DNA of 64,000 nt from Hygrocybe punicea (Eukaryota; Basidiomycota; Agaricomycetes; Agaricales; Hygrophoraceae): contig OY744465.1 of NCBI GenBank assembly GCA_963556145.1, forward strand, positions 930,001 to 994,000. The letters are read 5' to 3'. How positions within the stretch are numbered: the stretch's first letter is position 1; the number at the start of each line of letters is the position of its first letter. Under the pieces are notes generated by a model. The model was not told where the DNA came from. It did no database searches and saw only the letters and a list, made by a program, of their open reading frames with translations. The translations under genes were made by a program, and so were the position numbers. This document shows positions 22,161 to 34,157 of the stretch, one piece after another.

Positions 22161-24885
22161 ATGGCTTGGGCTACTGAAGAAATCCAGGCAATTCTCAAGT
22201 CTCACTACAACAAATATGTTTCCACCACCAACAATGAAAATAAGAAAAAAATTCGAACTGAGATCATCAAAGAGTTGCATCAGCTTCAAAAGGAGAGGAA
22301 GGGAGCCAACAAAACACCACTTGTTCTGCCTGATGATAAAGACATTCTTCACAAGGTTAATACCATTTTAATTATACTTCTCTTCATTTTAAACATATTA
22401 ACCTTGAGTAGAAAATTGCCAATTGGTTTAAGAATGAGCGACAATCCCAACAGAACAAGAAAAAGGCTAGAGGTGATACTCACGAGTCGGAAAATCATGT
22501 TGAGAAGGATAGTGGTGTTGGAAAAGGAAATGATATGTGGGGTAAATGATGGACACGGAGAACAGCAGCAGGATATTTATTCAAGAGGGAAGTGGAGGAA
22601 GAAATGCAAAATTTGATTAATGCTGGCAGTCACACTCATATGAGTGCTTATCAGCCTGCACTCTCGAATGTCTGGAATGGCCTATCAGAGGAGGATCAAG
22701 CACGTTGTGATGATGAGGCTAGAAAGTGGAATACAGAAGCTTGGCCACGTGAACAACAAATGGAGTATGTAATCATACTGTGGGAAAGTGAATATGTGAT
22801 TGACTATTCCAGCAGAGAGGCCAGGACACAACTCCATAGAACAGTAACGAGCTTCATGAATGATCTCCATCGCAAAATGGGGGTTCATGTTGTCATCTTA
22901 ACCACACATGTGAATGAGAATGATCAAGCTTCTGTATCCAAGTAAGTTTTCATTTTCAAGAAGTTAAACATCAACTGAAATGCAACAAGATTTGAGACCA
23001 ATGATCCTACGGCTAAATTCTCCAGGCATTTTTCCAAATGGAAGGATAGTGATTTCTATGATGAGTGGTGTAAATTTGCACAATCTTTCTGCAAAGGTAA
23101 TTGACAATCATGTTTCACATGTGATGATTAATTCAAATGACATTGTAGAGAATGAGGAAGACAATTCCAAGCTTTCACCTTGGGCCATCACAACATTTGA
23201 TGATGACAAATATCCATATCTGCCTGAAAAGCCAGTCGATGCTGACCCTTTGGTTGTGCGGATGATGCTTCGCAACTTTGTGAAATTAGTGATGGGTATG
23301 TCCTCACAATACCATTGATGTGTATTTATTGTTAATGTGTGTACAGCATTTTACACTCGATCCTCCACTGTACACTGGAAGGAAATTGAGGCCAATCCCC
23401 AGGGTTTGTTCAAGTCCACATCCATTCCTCATGACAATGACATTACCATCAAAGAGCCATCACGCATGACAAATCGATGTGCAAATGGGCTATATCACTT
23501 CTGGTATATGAGGCAAGCAGCTGGAAAACGACCACTGCAAGTGAAACAAGAGTTACGTGCTGTGGAAAAGAAAAAAGTAGTTCCTGTAAAACAGGCAAAA
23601 AGGTTGTATGTTGAGGTGGACAGCACTGAGGGAGAAGAAGTAGAAAGTGCCCCAGCTGCAGGAGCAGCTCATAAACAATCACCAGCAGGCACCTTATACA
23701 GCAATCAAGCATTTCTCAAGATGTTATCATCCATAAAGGAATATCAGGATGCCTTGGCACTGATAAAATATGCAGTTTGTTATATTTTCCTCTCATCACT
23801 CTTTAAATCTCATTTTATCACAGGATAAGCATGGTTCAAGCCATGCTGAAGTTCCCGCTTCATGGGCAAGCTGGAACTTTGCCCACAAATATCTTCCAGC
23901 CGAATTCTTTGCAGATAGTGATCACCCAGACAGCTGCAAGAGCTTTGTTGCTTGGATTGCAACACAACCATGGATTGATGCTTCCTCTGGAAAACCCCAT
24001 TGTACTTCATCCATTGAGCAGATCCTTCTTGGCCTTGGATTAGCATTGCGGGCATATACTCAGGCACACTTTATTCGAGATGATGATATACCAAGTGATT
24101 TTCCAGACTACACTCACCAAACAACACTTGTGGGATACAATTCCATTATGAGGGCTATTGAAGTTGTGCTAGAGGATATTGAAAGGTTGAACATTTATAT
24201 ATACTCTCATGCATAACTGATCATGAAAACTACAGGCTAAAAAAATTACCAGCTCCTCCAAAAATTATTATCAAGACAACAGGTATTCCAAGAGAAATAC
24301 AGCGTCTGGGTCTGGAAATTGGTCTTGATGAGAATACAATCTCCAAGCTGGGTCAAGATTGGAGTCATCTTTGTGAGGCTTGGGTAGGTGCTGAATTGGC
24401 CCTGGTTCGCTTGGGTGGTCCCACCACACCACCTGCTTTGGAATTCAAGCCCCCTCGATCCTTAGTGAACTGGAGCTTGAGTCGATCAAAGAAACAGGAT
24501 GATATCATGGACTTTGATAGAATTGAAAAACAGATGGAAAAGTGGTGGCAACGGTGTACCTTGGGTGGTATATCTGCAAATAGTGTTCTGGAGAAAACAT
24601 GGTGTAGAAGAGGACTTGGAGGACTTGTTCTGTTCTTGGTGGGACTAAAGGAATGGGGAAGTCGGATTGGGGGACAGGCAGAGCATGAAAGGTGGATGAA
24701 AATCGTGCTTGAGATGAAGTCAGTATTTGAGCAGATTCCATCTGCTGACAGATTGTAAGTCATTATTATGGGATAAGTTGTGAAAATGATACTAATTCAA
24801 CAATAGGCAACGGTCCAAACGTCACATAGATCCAGAGGAAGAAACTGAGCAGGGACCTGAAAAGAAAAAATACAAGAAGGGCTGA
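22161..24885 (+). pseudogene. KDZ-linked hypothetical protein with WFKN helix, one in-frame TGA
   Basis: Multi-exon plus-strand gene starting at MAWATEEIQ and ending at TGA 24883-24885. Exon 1 (22161-22355) joins exon 2 (from 22412) in frame, placing IANWFKNERQSQQNKKK near residue 70, which resembles the recognition helix of homeodomain-like proteins. A TGA at 22547-22549 interrupts GK-WTRRTAAGYLFKREVEEEM; relatives probably have Arg there. Further exons encode the QPALSNVWNGLSEEDQARCDDEARKWN block, a KFSRHFSKW block, an Ala/Lys-rich linker with basic clusters, and a long C-terminal helical region with LPAPPKIIIKTTGIPRE; the end is EKKKYKKG. I know this layout as a hypothetical family of Agaricomycetes often found near transposons, but not its function. 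It may be a DNA-binding accessory protein of the element. The premature TGA suggests recent decay or recoding. Confidence 0.65.
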
Positions 24886-25074
24886 CATGTATCAGGGCTT
24901 TATGGGTAGTTGCAGCTACCAGGAGTTGACTATAATGAATCAATCAAGTTATTGTGGCACATGATTATGAGCTCTAGCAACAAAACAGATGTCTTATGGA
25001 CATATCCTGAAAACATAACCTAAGAACATTATCCTGAACAATCCAAGATGAGCCAGGAGACATCATGACAGCAT

Positions 25075-25689
25075 CAGCATAAACCATGTCAGTTGAGCCA
25101 GGATATATCCTGAGAACATCAGCCTGGACCATCCCAGTTGGCCCAGGATATATATCCTGGGGACATCAGCCTCAACCATCCCAGATGGGCCAGGATATAT
25201 CCCAAGAACATCAGCCTGGACCATGTCAATTGGCCCAGGATATATCCCAAGAACATCAGCCTGGACCATCTCAGTTGGCCCAGAATATATCCTGGGAACA
25301 TCAGCCTGGACCATGTCAATTGGCCCAGGATATATCCTGAGAAAATCAGCCTGGACCATGTCAGTTGGCACAGGATATATCCGGGAAACATCAGCCTGGA
25401 CCATGTCAATTGGCCCAGGATATATCCCAAGAACATCAGCCTCGACCATCCCAGATGGGCCAGGATATATCCTGGGAACATCAGCCTGGACCATGTCAAT
25501 TGGCCCAGGATATATCCCAAGAACATCAGCCTGGACCATCTCAGTTGGGCCAGGATATATCTCGGGAACATCAGCCTGGACCAGTTCAGTTGGGCCAGGA
25601 TATATCTCAGCCTGATTCAGCTATCCCCAAGTCAGTTGGGCAATCTCATTTTCAGGCATCCCAAGTCAGTTGGTAATATCTTGCTGAAT
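25075..25689 (-). repeat. Right terminal array of 45-bp palindrome-bearing repeats
   Basis: About 12 copies of the same 45-bp unit as at 13398-14095, in inverted orientation. Units are less uniform than on the left; variants include ATATATCCCAAGAAC and ATATATCTCGGGAAC, which break the palindrome. Confidence 0.85.
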
Positions 25690-26298
25690 GCCCTGATCAA
25701 GGGCCCTAGAGGCAAACAGGTGAGCATACGAGTGCATGGGCGAGGGTCCATAGTGTGGAGGGAGGCGTGGAGACATGGGTACGTATTCTGGGGCTTGTGG
25801 GTCACAGGGATGGACGGGCTGTGGCAAAGATGTCGTGCGGGGGGGTGCTGGGGCATGTATGGACGCATACGAGGTGGTTCGTGGGGGGTAGACATGTGGT
25901 GATGCGGTTGGTGGCCTGGATACACAGGTTTGCAATTGGTGACGTGGCACATCCGGTTCATCAAAATGGGGTGGGAACAGCTCATCTGGGACGTTGGCGG
26001 CAAACGGGGGGCCATATGAGCACATGGGGGTCAGTCTGCAGGCAGGGTGTTGGTCCTGAGGCACAGGTACGTGGGTTGAGGGAAGTGAGGTGTTGACTGT
26101 ATCTCCAAAACAGGATGGATTTGGTTCATTTGGGATGGTGGCAGCAAACGATGGCTGTTGGGATGTGAAACGGGGGTGTTGGACGTCAAATGTGGGTGTG
26201 CCGGGTGGGGTGTCACCATGATGGGGCACTGCGCATTGTTGGTAATCTGAGACAACGGAAAGCAGCTGCGTGGGCTGCATCTGGCATATCAAATCCAT
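25690..26298 (-). pseudogene. Proline-rich protein, 5' portion (split by KDZ element)
   Basis: Minus-strand frame starting at MDLICQMQPTQ (ATG 26298) and running into the KDZ right end. It is rich in Pro, His, Ser and Thr and contains the block MCHVT...YPGHQPHHHMSTPHEPP in one frame, closely resembling CHVTINELVYPVQHPRHH on the other side of the KDZ element (13150 region). The two parts were therefore one frame of about 2.7 kb before insertion. A TATA-like box lies about 160 bases upstream. No known domain; start and frame are plausible but not certain because low-complexity sequence stays open in several frames. Confidence 0.5.
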
Positions 26299-26455
26299 GT
26301 ACCTAGTTCCATTGAGTTTAGAGGGGGCGTGAGGGGGTGTCCGAGTATTATCTGGCGGCAGCGGAACAGGTTTGTACTACCAAAAGTAGGTATGTACAAA
26401 GAAGAAGAGGGGTTGAATCCAAGGAATGACTGACTGTCTCCTGCAGAAACTGGGC

Positions 26456-26465
26456 CCTATTTATA
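26456..26465 (-). promoter_or_regulatory. TATA-like box upstream of the split proline-rich frame
   Basis: On the minus strand the sequence reads TATAAATAGG, about 160 bases before ATG 26298. The preceding sequence is repetitive (GACTCAC-type motifs), which suits a U3-like promoter, but no LTR boundaries were identified. Confidence 0.4.
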
Positions 26466-26469
26466 CCTT

Positions 26470-27166
26470 TGGCTGCTGCAGGAGTCATTGTGAGTCATAG
26501 AAAGAGTTTGAAATAAGTGGGTAGTGTGTGAGTCATAAGGGAGTAATTATGAAATGGGGAAGGGGGTTTGTAAGCATAATATGAAATAAAAGCGCTAACT
26601 ACTGAGTCATTAAAGAGTAATATGAAGTGAAGAGTAGGGTGATGAGTAAAGAGGCATAGGTCTGTAAACATGAAAGGAAATGGGGCATAGGTGGTGAGTC
26701 ATAGACAGGAATTGGGGCATAGATTGTTGAATCATAAAGGAGGGGGCATAATGCTGTGCAGGTATTGGAAATAGTGCACAGGTTGGTGAGTCATATAGAA
26801 GAATGGGGCATAGAGCTTGTGCAGGTATTGGAAATAGTGCACAGGTTGGTGACTCATGTGGAGTCAATTACTGAGATTCCTAGGGTAGATGTGATGGGAC
26901 TGCTGGCATAATTGGTCATAAAGGTCATAATTTGGTCATGATGAGCCATAGATGGTCATAGTGGTCCATATATGGTCATAGTAGTCATAAGATGTAGAGG
27001 GTAGATCAACTGAGTCATCACAGGAGGGGATGAGTCAAGGGCTGATCTAATCTGTGATCTGGGGGGGTGTTCTATGATTCTCCAGGAATCATGGATCAAG
27101 GCTGAGTCATGCTATCTCAAATTGTGCTTGATAGATTAAATTCTTCAGACAATGCTTCTTTGGTCA
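26470..27166. other. Non-coding, short degenerate repeats
   Basis: No gene seen. Repeated GTGAGTCATA and GGGGCATAG motifs occur throughout; a 38-base unit around GCAGGTATTGGAAATAGTGC is repeated near 26757 and 26820, and GGTCATAGT-type motifs cluster at 26910-26990. Confidence 0.5.
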
Positions 27167-27805
27167 CACACTTGACCCCTGACTATTTTGCAGGCTGCTA
27201 AATCAGTGCTAAATCTTTTGCAAGTTGTTTGAATTTTGCACATCTATTTTAGCCCATTTAGTTCTTGATAAATGCTGAATTTGGATTCATTTATATTTAT
27301 AAAGATTAATCATTTTGATTGAGATTTTGCACACACTAAATGCAAATTACATGTTCTTTTAAGAGTGACAAAATCATAGATTTGCCTTCAATTTATTATA
27401 GATGTCATTGAATCATTCACAAACCTAATTAACAACCTCACAAATGTTATGTCCATTAGCCCTTAAAATAAAAATTTTGCAACAAACAGAATGATTTATT
27501 TGTGGCTTTGTCAAAATTTAAATTTAGACAGCCTACCAATTTATAGCCTGTCTTGCGTGCAAAAGGATCGTGTATTAATGTATTAATTCCAAGTTTTTTT
27601 TTCCTTGTACAACTGACCAAATTTATCATTTCTAAACAATTGCAAACAAGTCAAAATGATGAATTTTGCTGGTGTGCTAAATTCATTGCCTGCTCAAGCG
27701 GTCCGCTGAGTGCCCGCTGAGTGCCCACTGAGTGCCCACTGAGTGCCCGCTGCCCACTAGATGCCTGCTGGATGCCCACTGGACACTGAAATACAACCAA
27801 GTGTT

Positions 27806-29556
27806 TCACAACAACCGCCATATTATTTCTATGCCTATGTAAGTTTTGACAAGATAACACGTCTGACAAATGAACAAGAAAACACAGGAACAAGAAAACA
27901 CATAAGCCATCGCAGACTGATAAATTGTGAGCCATAAACCAGTAGCAGGGAATGAACAGCTTGCCTCCAGTTTTTGAGAGCGGGATGGCTTGGGCTGTGG
28001 TAAAGAAGTGGCGGGGGCACCAGCTGGTGCAACCACAGGCACAGCTGCTGCAGAGACACTTAGCCCGAATGGACCCGCTGCTGGAACGGGTAATGGAGAT
28101 GAGTGGCCTAGACTGTTTTCAGCGATCGACGAGGCAGATTGCTGCACATTATTCTCCGTTCGTGCTCTCTTGTGGTGGAAGCTTTGCATGTTGTTTTGGT
28201 GGCAACTGTTGGGTGACCATTGGCGCAGTGAGACATCGGGCGAGAAAAAATCTCCGCTTAAACATCGAAAGCGGACTGTTACACTATTGCAAGCTGAAAG
28301 TGAGCTTGTGTGTGACTTCGCTGAGAAGGTCCTGCACATACCGTCTTCAATGCCAATTGCCGCCTGTGTATCCTCCTCAATCGGTCTGAAGGGGGTGAAT
28401 GGCTTGGGAATATTCTGGAAAAAATCCCATGCAGCGTGATCCCATGTGAATGGGGCAGGGATATCATGTGCTAGGAATAAGGTAACCTTGTCCTGTCGTG
28501 AGCGATCCCCAAGAGTAGTGATCGTGCTGACGCGGGGAGTATCAAGTGAAAAAGACGAAAGTAGCGAAGTAAGAGGATTCAAAATGTCGGAACGGTAACC
28601 TGTGGCCAACCCGACCGCAGATGAGGCAAGTAACAGTGGCGGGCGTGCAATTCTTGCCTGTCGGAAAGGGCTCGTCTCTCGAAGAGTTGGATCTGCCAAA
28701 CCTCGTGAAATTCAGAGATAGAAATATGATCCTTGTCTGGGAATTGAGCCGGATCGACAATGGTAGCCTTGGTGCCCGAAATTAACATAATATTTTTCAT
28801 CATCAAAGTTGTTGAATTCTTCCATAATAAATGGGTCGACTCCGCAATGAAAAACGTAGAAGGTACGTGAAAACTCGTTTCGGCAAGTTGAATTGTCAAC
28901 GACCATTCAGGATTTGTACAGCGCTTCAGAAACAACAGAAGTGTTGCCGTATTTGACGTTGAAGAAACTTCTTGAGATTGGTTCATCGTTTGGATGGGTT
29001 TCGTCTCCTGCCAGATGGCAGCAATACAGATGCCACTGACTGTCCCGTTCCTGCTTGGTAAGATGTTCTTATTTTGACGAAGCCTCCGCAACGAGAAATC
29101 TTGGCCTTTCGCACGGCAGTTTGTTTGGTTCTGTGGGCTCTAGTGTAGCCAAGCTCGGGCGGTCGTGGGGCGGGCCGCTGCCCAGACTTCGTCAAGATGA
29201 GAACGTGATTCCAACTGTTCGGATGCGTATTGTAAAAGTACCTCGACATCACGCCATTGCTGTTGAATGGACAATTTTAATGTGAACAGGCCAAGATTCG
29301 GTGGTTCTAGGTCACGCTCTGAAGGAATGTTAGATAGGCACTCAAAGACACCAACGAAGACCGGGTTCACTGGTATGAAGGCTAACCAGCCATAGTTTGT
29401 ATCCCACCAACGAGGGTTCATGTAGATATGAAGTAGGGTACAGTTGGTGAACAGATCGGTTTCAAGATTTGAAGTGGTCGGGTTGGGCGGAGGAATGGTG
29501 GAAATGGTTCGAGAGGAGTTGGGAGAATACCATAGCATGCCATCAATGTTGCTCAA
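27806..29556 (-). pseudogene. Arm gene B (left copy): lineage-restricted protein with an internal stop
   Basis: Mirror of the right-arm gene at 40336-42086, with the same damage. The N-terminal part contains MNPRWWDTNYGWLAFIPVNP and VGVFECLSNIPSERDLEPPN; a TAG (29142-29140) interrupts the frame after the DEVWAAARP segment; the frame then continues to about 28579. A shift is needed near 28640 to join the part with ARPPLLLASSAVGLATGYRS and HAAWDFFQNIPKPFTPF. The last third is Ser/Pro/Ala-rich. I recognise the N-terminal segment as a hypothetical family common in Agaricomycetes near transposons, without a known role. The reading frame is broken identically in both arms, so the damage predates the duplication or was copied between arms. 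Confidence 0.6.
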
Positions 29557-30446
29557 AGAACCTGAATCGATTTGAGGACAGAGGTCAGTATTCAGAACAA
29601 GTGAGGTTCACAGTGAACGAACCTGACGTCATGAGGAGCAGAGACGAGGTCATGAAAGAAAGTGCGGGGAAGGATTTACAAAGACAATGGGTGGCAGACA
29701 GCGCAACGAACGTAATGGATTGGACAGTTGGAAGTCACAATCACTGAAGAATGGAGTGGGAGTCTGCAGGGTAGAAACCACTGAAGCACGGAGTGGAAGT
29801 CTTCAGGGTAGAAACCACTGAAGCGCCAATGCAAAGTAGAGAAACGACTGAAGAACCGAGTTGAAGCAAATAGGATTCTTCAAGGTAGAAACCACTGAGT
29901 GAAGCGACAGGGCAAATGTTAGGGTTACGTGAAAACCGGCAAAGAAGGGGTTCATGATGAAGCAAATAGAGGAGTCTTCAGGGTAGAAACCACTGAAGCG
30001 CAGATGAAGAAAAGATGCGTACTGTGACTGTGACCGTCACCGTGGCGGTGACAGGTGACATGTGACAAGTTCAAGTCTCAGTGGAAAAGTTCGTCCACTT
30101 CTACTGTCATGTGTGCACTGGGTTTCCCGTGCAGACTCCAATTCCTCCATTGCTTCCTAGGCTCTCGCTTTCTTCCTACGATTGTGTGCACTGGGTTTCC
30201 CGTGCAGACTCCAATTCCTTTCGGTCTGATCACTTCCTCCTCGTTGTCGGCTTCGCGCACGGGATGTCGTGGTGTCTTGCCGCTCGCTCGATCCTCACTC
30301 TAGTGTGCTGCGTTCCCGCTTTGGCATCACTCAACTCTGCGTACCCCTTGCATTTCCCGCTTCTACTGTAACATACACGAGCTTTCATTCACCATAGTAT
30401 CGATTTCCTGCCAAATCTGGCCATCACCATTCACCTCTCATTCCTA

Positions 30447-32818
30447 TCAGTCAAGCGCAGACATCACCGCCTCTAAATCGAATTCTTCTCCGGCATCAAG
30501 GCATCTCTTGTCCCACGTCGATAGCTCCTGATACCACTTTGCGCTATAAAAGTTGACGGGTAGCTTTGGGATAGCGTCCCTGATGCTGTCTCTTCCGCCG
30601 ACTCATTCGCGACGTCAGGGAGGATTTCCGGCTCGAGTGTTCCCGTATCCATTCGTAACGTTGTAGTGCCTGTCCACACGGGCTAAACACACCCTGATGA
30701 TCGGCGAGCGCCATTCCAGCCTTTTCACTCGAAAGACTTTGCTTTGCCTCCTCCCGTCGGTTTCAACCTCACTTTCGTCAGAGCTCATCCCATCTCGTCC
30801 AAGCGTATTGATAACGCTATGAAGATCATCCCATATCTGATCAATCGTTCCATCTGGATTCTCTCTGTTGTTCAATGCAATCTCTTCTCTCGTGAGGTAG
30901 AGCTGCCGAGGATCTTCGTGAGTATTTTTTTTCCCTCCCTTTGGATGCATCTTTGCAATGGATTCTTACCTGTCACCTCCTCGTGTTAGGTCGTTGACGG
31001 CCCAGCGTCCTGAGGTGATGCGACCTCACCCTTTCCTCAGCTTCCCGAGCAGACTCGATACCATCCTCGGCGGTGAGGGTCTCGTTTTTGTTGATGCGCC
31101 GCTTGAGACGTGAGAGTCGAGAGCAGAACATCCCCGAAATTTCATCGTCAGTCAATCACAAGTTGTGTTTTTCATTCACGACCTCGTTGAAGTGCTCCAC
31201 GAACATTTTGGTGAGCTCTTGATTCCATTGCGATCTTAGCGGATTGCTCATAGGAAACTCCCAGTCAATCGTCATAGGCTTTAGGCTTGGACCGTAACCA
31301 TCCTCCTCGAATGCCTGGAGTTCTTCAAGTGAGACCTGATGGCACTCCAACGCTTGGAGGTCTGTTTCGACACCCAAGAGCTTGTTCATCTCATCCCGCA
31401 CCAGTTTCTGTCGCTACGTCAGTTACCATCACATTAATGGTTTAGCACTTCATACCAGCTTTTCTGTGCGGTCCGCATCCCGAGGGCGTTCAACAGTGGT
31501 TTTAAATCAGCCATGCCTCCACCTGTTACCGGTCACCCTGGCTTGCTGTCCTGTTTTGGAACCGCCCCAAGGAAGCTGGTTCAGCACAAGCTGGTCTATG
31601 GTGCTGATGAGTGCTTCCACATTGCTGTTGAGCAGCTTTAGTCGGTTGTTGATGCATCTTCCGGCCATTGGATCAGGCTCAAAGTTTTTATTTTGCATGA
31701 AGGGCCTGGCGCCTCCTCGTGGACGTGCAAATTTGATCGGTCTCGGAACAGGAGATGGGACTCCTCTTCGCCTCGCTTCGGCATGCCGACTCTGTCAAAG
31801 TTTCATTTCTTCAGTGGTCAACATCATCGGCCCGCCGGACTGACCTCGCCGTCTTCCTCTTCATCTTCTGACTCGAAAGCCATGTTGCCAACGACCTCCA
31901 ATTCCTCCCTGATGTCGTCTTCCGTTGAATCCTCACTTTGGTCCTGGTTGAGCGGCCGGCGAGGTGCCGGAATTCTCCTACGTGATGGAACTTGAGCGGG
32001 TGTTTGTATGCTGTCAAGTACCATTGACTCCTCGTGGATATCGACCCTTGTGCCGCCCTCCCTTGCGTTGACACTGTCAAACAGGCGCATTTGACCTCGC
32101 AGCATGAGAGTGCGCATCTTAGTGTGCTCTTGCTTCGCAACCCTCAGCTTTTCAGAAGTCAACAAATCAACACCAGATCAACGACGCATCTGATCCTTAC
32201 CTCCACTTTCAACCTCCGATTCTGCGCCTGCAACGTCAGGTATTGCTGTTGATTGCGTTCATCATTTCCTATGATTCTGACTTTCTCGGTCTGGAACTAG
32301 GCGATTTTATCAACTCCTCTGTAACCGTGGCTCGTAAAGCCTATCCACACCTGAGGACTACTCGGTTTAGTTTTGCCCAACGTGGTCCTGCTCTGATGAA
32401 TCGCTGTACGTCAACCAATAGCAGTTTGGTTGTTTTCGCCTGGTTTAGTGAGCTCGTGAATCTACAAAATGAAGTGGCACTGACTTGTCTGAGGATAGCT
32501 TGCTTCGTCATGTCCTGTCAAGTCACCTTCAGGCCCATCTCGGTTCGCGAATGACGAACATCGCCCCGGAGAGCCTGCTTGTTCAAGACCATCTAGCCTG
32601 CCCAAAGCATCGCTGGTCATTTCCTGTACCGACGGCTCTGCAGCCGCCATCTCTTGCTCGCCTTGTCCCTCCAGCTGCCATTCCGTGTCTTGCCAAGAAT
32701 TCTGTTTGACGACATTCGGTGGCGCTGCCCAAGGATTAGACTCGTTGTCCGCCATGGTGACGTCGATGTCCGCGTAGGGCGTGGCAAAGCTGACCATGTT
32801 CGAAAAGGTTGAGAACAT
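30447..32818 (-). pseudogene. Arm gene A (left copy): lineage-restricted protein with in-frame TGA codons
   Basis: Mirror of the right-arm gene at 37074-39445. It starts MFSTFSNMVSFATPYADID, has a coiled-coil-like segment (KLRVAKQEHTKMRTLMLRGQ), an acidic block (AFESEDEEEDGEV), then PIKFARPRGG, the GNRWRHG block, MSNPLRSQWNQELTKMF with FVEHFNEVV, FCSRLSRLKRRINK and LRTLGRQRPNTRR, and ends with WYQELSTWDKRCLDAGEEFD. TGA codons after GNRWRHG and after KHNL, and a frame change before the last exon, break it. The family is one I associate with Boletales-type genomes, function unknown. Both arms share the same stops. Confidence 0.6.
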
Positions 32819-33264
32819 GATAGAGTGGTGTGTGTGTGGTTCAGGACATTTTTATACGTAACCAAGCGGTCTAGGGATAGGACCAGAATAAATTGTAACA
32901 ATAAGTACGTGACTGTCAGAGAATGACTCCCCGCCCACCGACCGAATAAGGAAACCGCCCTATCCAAATAAGGAAACCGCTCCCTATTGCCCTGCGAAAC
33001 CGCCACTATGATTCAACCAGCGGCTCCCACCATGAAACCGCTCAGGGTAAGCGATGGATCATCTGCACGGTTCCTTCTTCATATTCATTCCGATTCTCCG
33101 ATCCAATGGCCCTGACATATTCCATATTCCAACTCCTTATCCGCTCACACTCAATCTTTCCATATTTGTACACAATCGTTATTTCCAAAGTATAGTACAA
33201 ATGGTTTGAATCGTTATTCGGACATACAACTGTTTGCTGACTCTTCCGAGACCTATGAGAGTTC

Positions 33265-33929
33265 TCATGCTGTTTGTCCATTGCCTAATGTGTTGTTCCT
33301 GTCGTCACGCCGAGCTTTGGCCGCTGAGTTCTTCATACGCAGCTTGAGGATATCTTGAACAGGCCAACAGTCTGCGTACTTTTTGAGCTCTTCAAATTTA
33401 TCTGCCGTCTTTCCCGCTGGTGAGTGAGCCAGTGCTGATCAAGCGAGACTCTTCCCTAACCTCATCACAGATTACATTGACCAGCTCTTTTTTCTGAGAG
33501 GCGTAACTCTTCGTGGGATTGAGCATCCTTGCTGCTTGCTTATGCACAAATTTCTGTTACAGTCAATATCTTGAAATCTTTATATCCAGTGAGTCATACC
33601 TCGATTTCTTCAAATCGTTTTGCATCCCAATTTACTGCATGCTCCAGGTTATAGCCGCCTCGACCTGGCCGTGCCACTTCACCGCGTGGCTTCGGAATTT
33701 CCTCTCCAGGGACTGATGACTCTGACAATTCTGACAATTCCGAACAACAACTTTGGCTGTCATCGGAATAGATTTCATCGATGTTAACACCAATTGGCAT
33801 TGGATTTAGCCTAGCTGCATGTTCGACTCGAGTAGTAGTAGGTGGCGGCGGGCTTGGAGTTTTGATATCAAAGTGTACACGGGTTGTCAGAAGTGGTAGA
33901 TGCCTTCGGATGACGGGAATGGCCATCAT
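33265..33929 (-). CDS. Small hypothetical protein in the element centre
   Basis: Minus-strand gene starting at MMAIPVIRRHLPLL. Exon 1 (33929-33600) and exon 2 (33553-33461) join in frame; the third exon (about 33416-33265) has the right composition but its join is not settled, because the simplest AG leaves a frame mismatch. The N-terminus is Pro/Thr-rich with a Ser/Glu cluster (SELSELSESS); the C-terminal part contains HKQAARMLNPTKSYASQKK and KYADCWPVQDILKLRMKN. I associate the ...W-P-V-x-D-I-L... end with a hypothetical family common in Agaricomycetes. Function is unknown. It is divergent from the WD40 gene at 34158, about 230 bases away, so the two may share a promoter region. Confidence 0.55.
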
Positions 33930-34157
33930 TCAATGATGAGTGTCAGACAGAGGATGCAGTATATATGTACTACCGATTACACAAGCCCTGTGTAACATCG
34001 TTCACACGTAACGCCAATTGTTGTATTCCTGACTCAAATTAAAAACCTCTGACTTTGTCATCATGATTGACTCCTGCAATTAATTTATGAAGACAATAAT
34101 CAAGGGGCTTCATAAGTCTCCACCATTAGTACGTCGTAACTTGTCCAACTTCTAACC

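Larger units (their letters stand above)
13398..25689. mobile_element. KDZ (Kyakuja-Dileera-Zisupton) DNA transposon, about 12.3 kb
   Basis: The outer ends are inverted copies: ATTCAGCAAGATATTACC starts the left end and its complement ends the right. Similarity then continues inward (GATTGCCCAACT, GGGGATAGCTGAATCAGG) into arrays of 45-bp repeats on both sides. Between the arrays lie a KDZ transposase, a PHD-like gene and a third gene. The insertion splits a proline-rich frame. No convincing target duplication was found, so the exact ends may be off by some bases. Confidence 0.8.
27167..33152 (-). repeat. Left 5,986-bp inverted arm
   Basis: Reverse complement of 36740-42725. By eye I found only four differences, all in the outer 560 bases. 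Genes read toward lower coordinates. Confidence 0.9.

Noticed and set aside
13390..25700. An 8-bp target duplication for the KDZ element
   Set aside because: GGCACCAG and GCCCTGAT at the two junctions do not match; only a nearby CCTTGAT is shared, with different spacing.
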